Of a DNA stretch of 64,000 bases, positions 11,400-23,400 are shown one piece after another (within the stretch, counting starts at the first letter, position 1; every line of letters begins with the position of its first letter). Source of the stretch: Henricia sp. BOLD:AAB3569 (lineage: Eukaryota; Echinodermata; Asteroidea; Spinulosida; Echinasteridae); assembly GCA_037783545.1 (NCBI GenBank), contig JBBELK010000399.1, positions 62,001 through 126,000 on the forward strand. The letters are read 5' to 3'. Under the pieces are notes generated by a model. That model had not been told where the DNA came from. It worked only from the letters and a program-made list of their open reading frames with translations, and searched no databases. A program made the position numbers and the translations under genes.

Positions 11400-13400
11400 T
11401 AACTATAAATGCCGTATAAACTATATCTAACCATATCTAATGACTGACTTGTATTATTTCTTTTATTACCAAAGTACTCTTTGTTCATCCTGTTCCACAA
11501 TCTGAGCTGTTTTGAGGCATCTGATTACATCAGCCTTTTTAAGCAACTGATCAGTTGCCCCAAGTTGCTGCTAGTTGCTAGAAACCTCAGTTGCCACTAT
11601 AGTTGCTTCCAGTTTTCATCTTTTGGAGCAAAGATCAAAAAGGGTGCTTGTGATTTTCAGTTAAAATTTAAAGGCTCTGCTGAAACAAAATGTTTGTTAA
11701 AAAAAAAACACCCAACATTTGGAAGATCATACAGTTCTGATTGCCTTCCTTAACCCAGGTGTATAAATGGGTACCAGCATCATGCTGGGAAGGTAAACAG
11801 ACTCGCTGTGTGGGAGGAGAGGCGAACCCCCCACAGCAAACTCGACAGAGGAGTCTGACCCCCTTGCTAATGAAAGAGAGATGGGCCCACCGGCTTGTAA
11901 TTACAAGCACGACCTTTACATTTTTTTTTACAGTTAGATCAGGAAATCATAATTATCAATTGTTGAACCTAGTTCTTAATCTGGACTTAAACAAAATCAA
12001 GTTACGCTCCTGTAAAGATGTAGGGGCATTGATATCTGCGTTGTGAATTTGTGTCGTTGGGGATTGTACTTTTTAATTCTGAGCAGCATCATGAGTCAAG
12101 CGAATCGCATTTTATGGAAAAGTAAATTTTCTAAACAAAAGGTTGGCATAGTTCAATGAATTCAATTCTTGTGTTGATTTTTAAGTTGTTCGTGTTCTTA
12201 TTTTTTATGTTTTTCATGTTCAGATATACCTCCGCATTTTTTTGTAAATTGGAAACGTCTCCAATGCGACTATATGATGTACAATCTGTGTACTTTTTAC
12301 ATTTGCAAGAATTATTTAGATGCAACATTCTTGAAAAAAATATTGGGATCCATGTTGCAGGAATATAGAATAAAAATTACTTGAGCTGAGATTTTAAATT
12401 TTTCATACTGTTACAGGCCCATGATTGTTTTTGTCCATTGTGAAATGAGAAATAAAATCAGACCTGAGAATAAACATATTTCATCCAGAGTTAGTTTGCA
12501 GTGATACTTTACTGGGTATATAAGTTTGTCTTTAAAATAATCTTTATAATGATGACCTACCCTCCAAATAATGTGAAGTGAACAAAATATATGAGCGAAA
12601 AGTTGCAAACCAAAACCATACATTTGCTCCTGAGCCCGTATCTTCTCTGAAAATTGGACACTAACAATGTGAAAACACCTTTTAAATATCTCCATATTCA
12701 TTCCTAAAAGAAAAATATGTAAACTTCAAGCAAATTTTATTAACTAAAATAGACCAATGTCCGAGAAAGAACTGAAGCATTTGTAATTTTCCCAGATTTT
12801 TTTCCCATAACTGAATTTAAATTCAGGTAATAATTTGGCTATAAATCTTGGGGGAGGGGAGCAAATTCGATTTCCCAAATTTGTTTCCCTATTTTAGGCC
12901 AGAATTCTTCTGGATTTTTTTGTATTTACTGGAAGTTGCTTTAGGTTGGTAAATAACTGGCTCTGGCCTTTTTTTTTTTTTTTTAAACAAAATATGGGAC
13001 CAAAATTATGCTAGTTTATGACCAAAATGGGATAATTTTAAGGAACCAATCAGAAAGCTACAACAGAAACTTTGGAACATTCCTGTCCGCCTATTGTTAA
13101 TTATTCATGCACGTCTGAGAAATTCCTTAGATTCTTGGGACAATGAAGACAGCGTCTTAAATGTTGCATTGTGTTTTCCCTCTTGCATCAAAATCCATTT
13201 CTTTTATATTGTTATGTAATGAGTCACAAAGGTGGTGCATTCGATAGGTATTTTCAGGCGTTTTCTTGAAAAGCAAACGCTGTACCCGGAATGTGAAGAT
13301 AATTCAAAGCTTACGAAATGCCCCGAAAACAACAAAGAAAGCTTTTTTTTTATCTAAAAGCACCAGCTAGTCACGTGGTGAACCGTGGAGGCAGTTTGCA
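11400..13400. other. AT-rich intergenic DNA, no gene recognised
   Basis: Only short open frames. A 96-codon minus-strand frame at 12411-12701 has no recognisable domain and lies in very AT-rich sequence, so it is treated as chance. Confidence 0.5.
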
Positions 13401-14559
13401 ATAAATAGTTAAGTGTGAGGCGAGATTCAGGTTTTTTCTTTGGAGAAAATGCTGGAGGTACATACGTCTGTACTCTGTCAAGCTGGCGAAATTTTTAGCA
13501 GCAATAACGGTGTACCTTTTTGCTGAAACGGTAAGTTAACTTACTTTGAAGCTTGTAAATTTTATGTTAAATATTTTAGAAAAAAAGTCACATTGATTTA
13601 TGTTTTGTATTTTTTTTGTGACTTTCGGGTCAAAATCTTGTCATGCCGCTATGCATGGATTGGGTTTCCCCTGGCTCGTAATGAAACTTCATGAACATTG
13701 CACCATGGAGGAAGGAAAGACTTTCTCCATGATTGCACAATGTACTTCCCCTAATGTGTTTGATCTTTCAGAGTGCATAGCGTCATCTCCGGGTATCAAG
13801 GAAGTTAAACTTCTCTGGGGAAAAATCAAATTGATTTATGGTTTTGTAATGTGCAATTTTTGACTTTGGGCCTCGCAATCTGTAATTGCTAGTGCAGTTT
13901 TGGGAATTTGGTATTGCGAAATTTTGGGCTGTAACATGGATAGTTTGAAACTTTAGGCGGGAAATTTGGAAAATGGGCTTTTGCAAGAATATGGGTCAAT
14001 AAATTGGTGGCATGAATATTGTACGTCCCCTATAATTTATTTAATCTTTTCTTTTTCAGATTAGAGTCTTCTCCTGAATAACTGACACCACGGAAAAGGT
14101 AAATTAAAAATCTCGGGAAAGAATGCCATTTACTTGTCGCCACTAATTATCTTGATGTGACTCATATACCACACACGTTCGTCAGTTGAGACTCAATTAC
14201 TAAGTCTACGGAGCATGACATACAAATCTTGAGGGTTTTCAAGGAAAAATTAACTTGATATATTTGTTCATTGCTAACCAAATTTACCCTTTCTGGGGCA
14301 TTATCATGTCATATTTGGAAGAGGAAAGAATTGAGAAGTTGGTCATGGGTTCAAAACTTGTGTACAAACCATATGAGACCAATTTTGTTAACTGGTCGCT
14401 GTGGAACGGGGCAGAAAAAGTGTTTTCAAGGAAATTGTTGAATTTTTTTCACTCTTCAAAATATGAACACGTTTTGGTGGTTACTGAGTCATTAGGAGAA
14501 TAAGTGGTGACCAGTAAATGGAAATCTTTGCGAAAATATTAAAAACCATCAACCAGAAT

Positions 14560-14836
14560 CCGGCTGCGGTACCTGTGCCCTTGGGCAAGGCACTCAACCA
14601 CACTTGCTCCATCCTTCGGAAGGGATGTAAAGCCGTTGGTCCAGTGTGTTAGGTAATGATAACGCACTCTAAAGATCCCAGAGCATTCTTTCGTGAAGAG
14701 CAAGGGGATTCCCCGGTGTCTCTGGCCATTTCTAATTCTAATTCTTCATGGGTTTCCTCACACTTACGAGTGACAGTGCAATGAGCACTATTGAGGAATC
14801 CTTGGTATGAATACCAGAAAGAAATAATAATAATAA
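14560..14836 (+). mobile_element. SINE body fragment with (AAT)n tail
   Basis: Contains GGGCAAGGCACTCAACCACA, shared with the SINE at 46919-47110, and ends in a run of AAT. No intact tRNA-like head is seen. Confidence 0.55.
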
Positions 14837-15080
14837 TAGTCCCCTTTGTACACAAGGTTTTAAGTTATGGTCAACTATTAAATTCTTTGCATTAATCGAA
14901 TATGCTGACAATTAATGAATTTCAATAAAAGACAAATTTACAAAGTACAAATGGGGTCATTTATTTATTACATTTATGCAAAATATTTACTTTCAGAAAG
15001 TGGTAAAAATCTGCATTTTCAAAATATAACGAATTATCAATTCAGCATTTTACCCAAGTTGGTCACGCCTCTAAGGAATT

Positions 15081-15239
15081 TAACGGAAAGAATTGGGAAG
15101 TTGATCATGGCTTCGGACCTTGTGTGCAAAACATGAAAGTGTTTCCTCACACAATCTTAAATTTTTCCCACTCGAGATTTTGGGTTTTTTTTCAATCAAA
15201 AATAAAAAAAATTCTCATCAATTTCCCAACTCTTAAAAA
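15081..15239. mobile_element. MITE, GAAGTTGATCA family
   Basis: Begins near AAGAATTGGGAAGTTGATCA and ends near TCAATTTCCCAACTCTT, an imperfect inverted pair. Further members: 22553-22737, 24248-24437 (reverse) and a related stretch at 14322-14500. Confidence 0.55.
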
Positions 15240-17064
15240 TTTAACTGCTGCAGTCGACAGCTTGGATACGTTTTCACTCACTAAAATTGCATTTTGTCAC
15301 TATTTTTAAAATGTCGGGTTTCAATGCATATACGAAAATTTATTTGTGATTTTTTAGTTGTGACCAACTCGGAAAATACCCAATTGTTACATGGACATTT
15401 GGTTATACAAAGTGTGTGCACTCACACAAAATGGTATTTCAAAATCCTTGATTTATAGCGTATGTACCGATATGTCCATCTTGGAAAATTACAGAATTTG
15501 ACATTAATATTGTGATTTTCTATTCGTTTCCAGGTAATGTCGACAAAGATGTGCCAGAATCCTCCACAAAGATTGCCGATTTAAAAGTAAGCAAAATTTA
15601 CCTCTTTTTAAAATCTAATATAAGAACTGACTTCCGATCAAATTTTGTACACAACTTAATTTTTTTGGCAGATGTATTATTAAAACTGTAGCATACACCA
15701 ATTTTATTCAGAACAAAAATCACTGTACAAATATTCTGCAACGTATAATGTAATAAGAAATTTCAATTCCTTCACTGAAGTGGTTAAAAAATTGAGGTAA
15801 TTTCTTCTTGCGTATAATTGCTAAACCTTTTGCACAGACTCAGAAAACACGTTTGTCATTATGTTTCAAAGAAAAAATAAGCTGAAAGGTCGATAGCCGA
15901 ACTGTTTTCGCAAAAAATTTGTTTGAAATTAAGGAAATAAAATCTTCCAAATTTTTGTATGAATATAGCCCTGATAAAATTGTCATTTTAAAACTTGTTT
16001 TTCATCACTTGAAGAGAAAAATCGTAAAGGCCTTATCGGGATTCGAACCAGAGACCTCTTAAAATGAAACCAACAATTTGTGCCATTTTTACGTAAATCA
16101 TTCAAAATTACCTCCTCAGATTTTAACGAATGTGCTCTTTTTGTTTAATTTTCAGAAATGGCTGCTGAAGAGAAGAATATCGGCTACATTTAATTTTGCA
16201 GTATTTCTTAAAGATTGGTAACTGTATTTCTTTGTACAGGATTTTTTTATTAATCTTTTCTGTAACAGGTATGAAACCTCCATTTCAATACATTAGAAAA
16301 ATCGGACAGGGTAACCCCTGTTCGATTTTTTTATAATCCTGGCCGCCAGGGTAAAACCTATCTGTAAAGACAATAGGAAATTGGACCTTGCATAAATTAC
16401 TTTAATGATTGTTTTGTTTGCATATATTATTACTTGGTTTATTTAATTGGAGTACAGAATAAAATGAGACTTGTTTACAAATAAAACCTTTGTTGTCAGT
16501 GACTTTTATTTTGACTTTGGAAGTTAATTTTAATATGTAACACTGTTTAAATAAGATTGTTTAAATTAAAGTACAAGTCAATGTTGAATGGAAGAGGACT
16601 GCTGGAACAAATTGTTTGTTTACAAACTGTTAGTCATTTTTTTGAGGTTGAGCAGAAGGTCCAGTTGACTTGATCGTTTAAATTAAAGTACAAATCAATG
16701 TTGAATGGAACAAATTGTTTGTTTACAAACTGTTAGTCATTTTTATTTTTTTTTGGAGAAAGACTTTAGGATACAGCTTTTGGTTTGTTTACAAACACTT
16801 AGTCATTTTTTTTTAGGTTGAGCAGAAGGTCCAGTTGACTTGATTCTTTCAACGTGTCTGAGGAAAAAAAAAAAAAATTTTCAAACAACATAGCTGGCAC
16901 AAATTAACTACAGAGGACTTTATACTAAGTAATTCTTTTTGAGACTGGAGATAGTGCGGTGGGAAGGCTGCATACTTGGACATTTTTTCAGACTCATTTT
17001 GTGAAAAATTGTGACTGGTGTATAGGGAAGGGAAATGAAATGCTTAGTCATTCTTTATGAGACT

Positions 17065-17283
17065 GGAGATAGTGCATTGGGAAGGCTGCATACTTGGAGA
17101 TAGTGCATTGGGAAGGCTGCATACTTGGAGATAGTGCATTGGGAAGGCTGCATACTTGGAGAGAGTGCATTGGGAAGGCTGCATACTTGGAGATAGTGCA
17201 TTGGGAAGGCTGCATACTTGGAGATAGTGCATTGGGAAGGCTGCATACTTGGAGAGAGTGCATTGGGAAGGCTGCATACTTGG
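17065..17283. repeat. 31-bp minisatellite, 7 copies
   Basis: The unit GATAGTGCATTGGGAAGG followed by CTGCATACTTGGA repeats seven times with almost no variation. A single diverged unit with the same flanks is at 16945-16980, showing the array grew inside an older about 125-bp duplication. Confidence 0.9.
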
Positions 17284-17408
17284 AAATTTTTTCGGACTTA
17301 GTTTGTGAAAAATGGTGATTGGTATATTGGGAAATGAAATGCTTGGACATTTCTGAATGTTGTGCATTTTGTTTGACCATTGGCCGATATAAAATAATTT
17401 AAACTTAC

Positions 17409-20400
17409 CCAAAATGAAGGTGATGTACCGGAGTTCCCACAGCACAAACAGATTGCAAGAGAGTTCTGCTTCTGGTTGATGTTACTTTGCAACCCTGTCG
17501 GAAATCAACAAAATATAAAATTACAACATACTGCACAATTTGTACATTATGAGCAAATTCTCAATAAATCTTCATAAGGTCAACCTGGCATTTAGAAGAT
17601 TGTTTCTTTGCGTGTTATTCGATCCACAATGCCATATACTGTTTATATTCTGAGGGTAATCGGTCTCCGAAGACCCGTGTTTATAAAACTCCGGAATTGA
17701 ACATTGTCAGTATAATGGACATCATGAGATCCATGAAAATTGTTTGGTCATTTTATGAGACAAACGGTTAAATTATAATTTAACACTACAGTTGGGGGCC
17801 ATAAGTGATGCTAGCTTTAAGGGGAATATTCATTTAGTGGTCTTCGGTGACGCAACTTGCCATTTTATCGAAACAAGTAAGACTGCATAATCTTCTCGTT
17901 ATTGGTTTGTACAATCAAACTTTACAGCAAGAGCGTGCCTAATTCTACAGTCGTAGGTTCGATTCCAGCCTTGACCATGGTGTGTGTGTGCCCTTTGGCA
18001 AGGCACTTTGATATAAGTTGCCTCTCTCCACCCAGGAGTAAATGGGTACCTGCAAGGGTTGCAGTCTTTGAGCGCTTGTGTCAGGCTGCCGGGGCTGCAT
18101 ACTCCCCAGGGAGTTGTGCCCAATGACCAGGGTAATAATGTGTAAAGCGCCATGAGTATTCTCCATGGTGCATGTGCCCTTGGGCAAGGCACTTTGCCAT
18201 AAGTTGCCTCTCTCCACCCAGGAGTAAATGGGTACCTGCAAGGGTTGTAGCCCCTGAGCGCTTGTGTCAGGCTGCCAGGACTGCATGCTCCCCAGGGAGT
18301 TGTGCCCAATGACCAGGGTAATGGGTACCTGCAAGGGTTGCAGCCATTGAGTGCTTGTGTCAGGCTGCCAGGGCTGCATACTCCCCAGGGAGTTGTGCCC
18401 AATGACCAGGGTAATGGGTACCTACAAGGGTTGCAGCCTTTGAGTGCTTGTGTCAGGCTGCCAGGGCTGCATACTCCCCAGGGAGTTGTGCCCAATGACC
18501 AGGGTAATGGGTACCTGCAAGGGTTGCAGCCTTTGAGCGCTTGTGTCAGGCTGCCAGGGCTGCCAGAGTTGTGCCCAATGACCAGGGTAATTATATTGTA
18601 AAGCACCACAAGTATTCTGCAGGATAGATATGTGCGCTATATAAGATGTCATTATTATTATTAAAGATGAATAAAACAATAGATCATGACTTACAGTAGT
18701 TGAAAACTGGCCTGACGTCTTCTTGACAGTGAATTTGAAGATGGAGGGTGGGTGTCCGGTCAGCATGATTAGTAGCAACAGACTGTGAATGCAAGAAAGA
18801 AAGTCATTCATTGTTTCAATCAGTTCCAGTGGATCTATAATTACAGTAGTATACGATTCAAAAAATAAAATGAAAATTATAATCTGACCGGAAGCTGAGA
18901 GATGTAACATTTTATCGGTCAGTAACGTGTATGACCACCTCTTGTGGCAAGGCTGACTGCTCAAGCCTCCGTAAGAGCCAATGAGGCAGGGTGCGCCACT
19001 CTGCCTCAAGTGCCTCCCTGAGCTCCTGCACTTCTAGGGCTGTTTTGGAGATGCACAGCTCCAGCGGTCAGCTCATCCCACGTAGGTTCAATCAGGTTGA
19101 AAAACCCAACATTATATTTCTAAGAGCCCTTAACTACAGGATTCTCCCAGAAACAGGAAATGCCACATTTCATTGCTGTGGGAATCACTTTGTTCAAACA
19201 GGTCCTCTTGGACCAAGAGGAAATCACTGAAGCAGAACAGTCTTGAAAGCGATTCCAAAGTGATTGGTCGATCAGTGCCTTGTTATCCACAAGTTCACTG
19301 TATTTGACAAACATCTGTTAAAAAAATTGCAATTTTTTTTTGGAAAAGTATATTTTAAATTTATCTTTAAAACTGAACACAAACCATATCCATTATGTTG
19401 CATGTCACAAACTGGTCTTGAACTGCAGGGGAAGCCTGCTCATGAATATTCAAAATCACTGCACATGTGCAGTTGGTCAATCAATTTTACTGTGTTTGGA
19501 CACTGAACACAGCACCATGAAACCATATCCATCATGTTGCATGTAACAAACCAAACTGGTACAGAGGTGTAGTGAAACCCTGTCATGAATATTCAAAATC
19601 ACTGCACATGTGCAGTTGGTCAATCAATTTTACTGTGTTTGGACACTGAACACAGCACCATGAAACCATATCCATCATGTTGCATGTAACAAACAAAACA
19701 GGTACAGAGGTGTAAGGAAACCCTGCTCATGAATATTCAAAACCACTGCACATGTGCAGTTGGTCAATCAATTTTACTGTGTTTGGACAATGAACACAGC
19801 ACCATGAAACCATATCCATCATGTTGCATGTAACAAACAAAACAGGTACAGAGGTGTAAGGAAACCCTGCTCATGAATATTCGTAAGCCACTGCACATGT
19901 GCAGTTGGTCAAATCAATTTTACTGTGTTTGGACACTGAACACAGCACCATGAAACCATATCCATCATGTTGCATGTAAAAAACAAAACTGGTACCAAGG
20001 TGCGACAAATCCCTGTTCGAATCTGGGGTGTGGATTGGGTTTGCAGTCCCTACTTGACCGCGTGGGTTTTCCCCTGGGGCATTTCTCTGGGGGTTTTCCT
20101 CCCACTTCTAAAACTGCAACTCCTTCTTCGTCATCTCAAGTTGATAATATAGTTTAGTTGATGGCATAAAGGGCCGAAGATGCCATAAAATATACAACAA
20201 CAAATCCCTGCTCATGAATATTCATAAATCCTGCCAAACAGTTTGATATTAAATTTTTGTTTTAATTTTCACTAAGTGGTCAAATGGTTAAAACAACTGT
20301 TTTAGGAGGTTGAGGGTTCGAGTCCAACCCAAGCACAGGTTTTAAACAGTTCTTAGCTAAACAGTTAGCATAGAGCGCCGTTATATTACATTGGGGAAAA

Positions 20401-23400
20401 AGGTTAACAAGCTGATCATTACAATACCTGAAAGCTGATCATTACAATACCTGAAAGCTGCTCATGATGACAAATGAATTCCAACAGGAGAGAGACATGT
20501 ACGTGGAGTCCAATAGTCCAGGTGAGGCCAAGCATGGGCAGCAACACAAGGGAGCTTCACAAACGGGTCCTGTTGATAGGAAACGAAAGAAATTTTTACA
20601 CAGCATAAACCGTTTCCTTGACCCCTCCCCCATGCTTCCCCACCCAAGATATGGGGATTGTCACTTTTTAAGTGCAAAAAGACCTGTTACTTGACTTAAA
20701 TATATGACCATGTCTCAGTGGTTAGTTGACAATTTGTACTAACTGGCGAGACCTGTTACTTGATTTAAATACATGACCAGGTCTCAGTGGTTAGTTGAAA
20801 ATTTGTACTAACTGGCGAGACCTGTTACTTGATTTAAATACATGACCAGGTCTCAGTGGTTAGTTGACAATTTGTACCAACTGGCGAGACCTGTTACTTG
20901 ATTTAAATACAAGACCAGGTCCCAGTGGTTAGTTGACAATTTGTACCAACTGGCGAGACCTGTTACTTGATTTAAATACATGACCAGGTCTCCGTGGTTA
21001 GTTGACAATTTGTACCAACTGGCGAGACCTGATACTTGATTTAAATACATGACCAGGTCTCCGTGGTTAGTTGACAATTTGTACCAACTGGCGAGACCTG
21101 ATACTTGATTTAAATACATGACCAGGTCTCAGTGGTTAGTTGACAATTTGTACTAACTGGCGAGACTTGTTACTTGATTTAAATACATAACCAGGTCTCA
21201 GTGGTTAGTTGACAATTTGTACTAACTGGCGAGACCCGTTACTTGATTTAAATACATGACCAGGTCTCAGTGGTTAGTTGACAATTTGTACTAACTGGCG
21301 AGACCTGTTACTTGATTTAAATACATGACCAGGTCTCAGTGGTTAGTTGACAATTTGTACTAACTGGCGAGACATGTTACTTGATTTAAATACATGACCA
21401 GGTCTCAGTGGTTAGTTGACAATTTGTACTAACTGGCGAGACCTGTTACTTGATTTAAATACATGACCAGGTCTTAGTGGTTAGTTGACAATTTGTACTA
21501 ATTGGCGAGACCCGTTACTTGATTTAAATGCCAGGTCTCAGTGGTTAGTTGACAATTTGTACTAACTGGCGAGACCTGGTACTTGATTTAAATACATGAC
21601 CAGGTCTCCGTGGTTAGTTGACAATTTGTACCAACTGGCGAGACCTGTTACTTGATTTAAATACATGACCAGGTCTCCGTGGTTAGTTGACAATTTGTAC
21701 CAACTGGCGAGACCTGTCACTTGATTTAAATACATGACCAGGTCTCCGTGGTTAGTTGACAATTGGTACCAACTGGCGAGACCTGTTACTTGATTTAAAT
21801 ACATGACCAGGTCTCAGTGGTTAGTTGACAATTTGTACCAACTCGCGAGACCTGTTACTTGATAAATGCATGACCAGATCTCAGTGGTTAGTTGACAATT
21901 TGTACTAATTGGCGAGACCTGTTACTTGATTTGAATACATGACCAGGTCTCAGTGGTTAGTTGACAATTTGTACTAACTGGCGAGACCTGTTACTTGATT
22001 TAAATACATGACCAGGTCTCAGTGGTTAGTTGATAATTTGTACTAACTGGCGAGACCTGTTACTTGATTTAAATGCATGACCAGATCTCAGTGGTTAGTT
22101 GACATTTTGTACTAACTGGCTAGACCTGTTACTTAATTTAAATACATTACAGGTCTCAGTGGTTAGTTGACAATTTGTACTAACTGGCGAGACCTGTTAC
22201 TTGATTTAAATACATTACAGGTCTCAGTGGTTAGTTGACAAATTGTACCAACTGGTGGGACCTGTTACTTGATTTAAATGCATGACCAGGTCTCAGTGGT
22301 TAGTTGACAATTAGTACTAACTGGCTAGACCCGTTACTTAATTTAAATACATTACAGGTCTCAGTGGTTAGTTGACAATTTGTACTAACTGGCGGGACCT
22401 GTTACTTGATTTAAATATATGACCAGATCTCTGTGGTTAGTTGACAATTTGTACTAACTGGCGAGACCTGTTGATTTAAATGCCAGAGGTCTCCGTGGTT
22501 AGTTGACAATTTGTACAAACTGGCACCGTACTACAACTGAAAAAGACTAAATTGGAAAGAATTGAGAAGTTGATCATAGCTTTAGACCTTGTGTACAAAA
22601 CATGACAGGCTGAAAAATTTCTACAAAAATATTGAATTTTTCCACTCCTAAATTTGGGTTTTTCCATCAAATCTTCACTTACTGATGCTTGATGAGTCAT
22701 TTTAAAGAAAAAAAATCTGATCAACTTCTCAACTCTTAACATCAGCTGATTATTACAATACCTGAAAACTGAGCTCATGATGAACAAATGACAGAGACAT
22801 GTACATGGAGTCCAATAGTCCAGGTGAGGCCAAGCATGGGCAGCAACACAAGGGAGCTTCACAAACTGGTCCTGTTGTAAAGAAACGAAAGAAATGTTCA
22901 CACAGCACAAAGTGTTTAATTTTAGGGTTTTGTAAAATTTATAAAGAGTAACTCTTATTCTATTTAATTCCAAATTGTTAGAATCATCCAACAATTAAAA
23001 ACATCATTTTCAGACAAATTTTGACGATAGCTTTCTTCGTAACTCGTAAGAAATTTTGTTTGAAGTTTTGTAAGATTTGTTTGAACACTACCACTTCTCC
23101 AAGCTGTGCATCCTCTTGCAACAGTGCCCCTTTAAAGCACTCCCTAACTCCTGCGTACAGTGGCCCTGTTGAAAAAGGCCCCATTTGGCGGTGGGACTAG
23201 CGACAGAAATCTTGTCGCCTCTGCTGGACCAATCAGGACGCTGGCAGTGCATTATGCAGCACGATTGCAGGCATTCAAATGTAACGCGCGCATATTGTAA
23301 ACACCGTGCATGCATGTGATACAATACTCGGTAATGCTGGCCGTTGTCCGCGTCGGCGATTGGCTGCTATTTAAAGAATACTGGGGAATCCGTTCCATTA

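Larger units (their letters stand above)
13436..16490 (+). ncRNA. Possible spliced transcript with a short SAP-like reading frame
   Basis: A chain of good splice sites suggests exons ?-13530 (donor GTAAGT), 14060-14098, 15534-15586 and 16156-about 16490, with AATAAA at 16458-16463 and 16480-16485. Across exons 2-4 one frame of about 43 codons stays open after a TGA in exon 2 and ends at a TAA. It contains STKIADLKKWLLKRRIS, which resembles the first helix of a SAP DNA-binding motif, but then diverges. No ATG starts this frame. It may be a long non-coding RNA, or the remnant of a gene whose start lies elsewhere. Transcription is inferred only from the splice signals. Confidence 0.35.

Noticed and set aside
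12411..12701. 96-codon minus-strand frame
   Set aside because: No domain, very AT-rich surroundings, no signals.
20853..21804. Open frames of 80-88 codons with a 23-residue repeat
   Set aside because: They arise because the 69-bp satellite period is a multiple of three; no start context, splice sites or composition support a protein.
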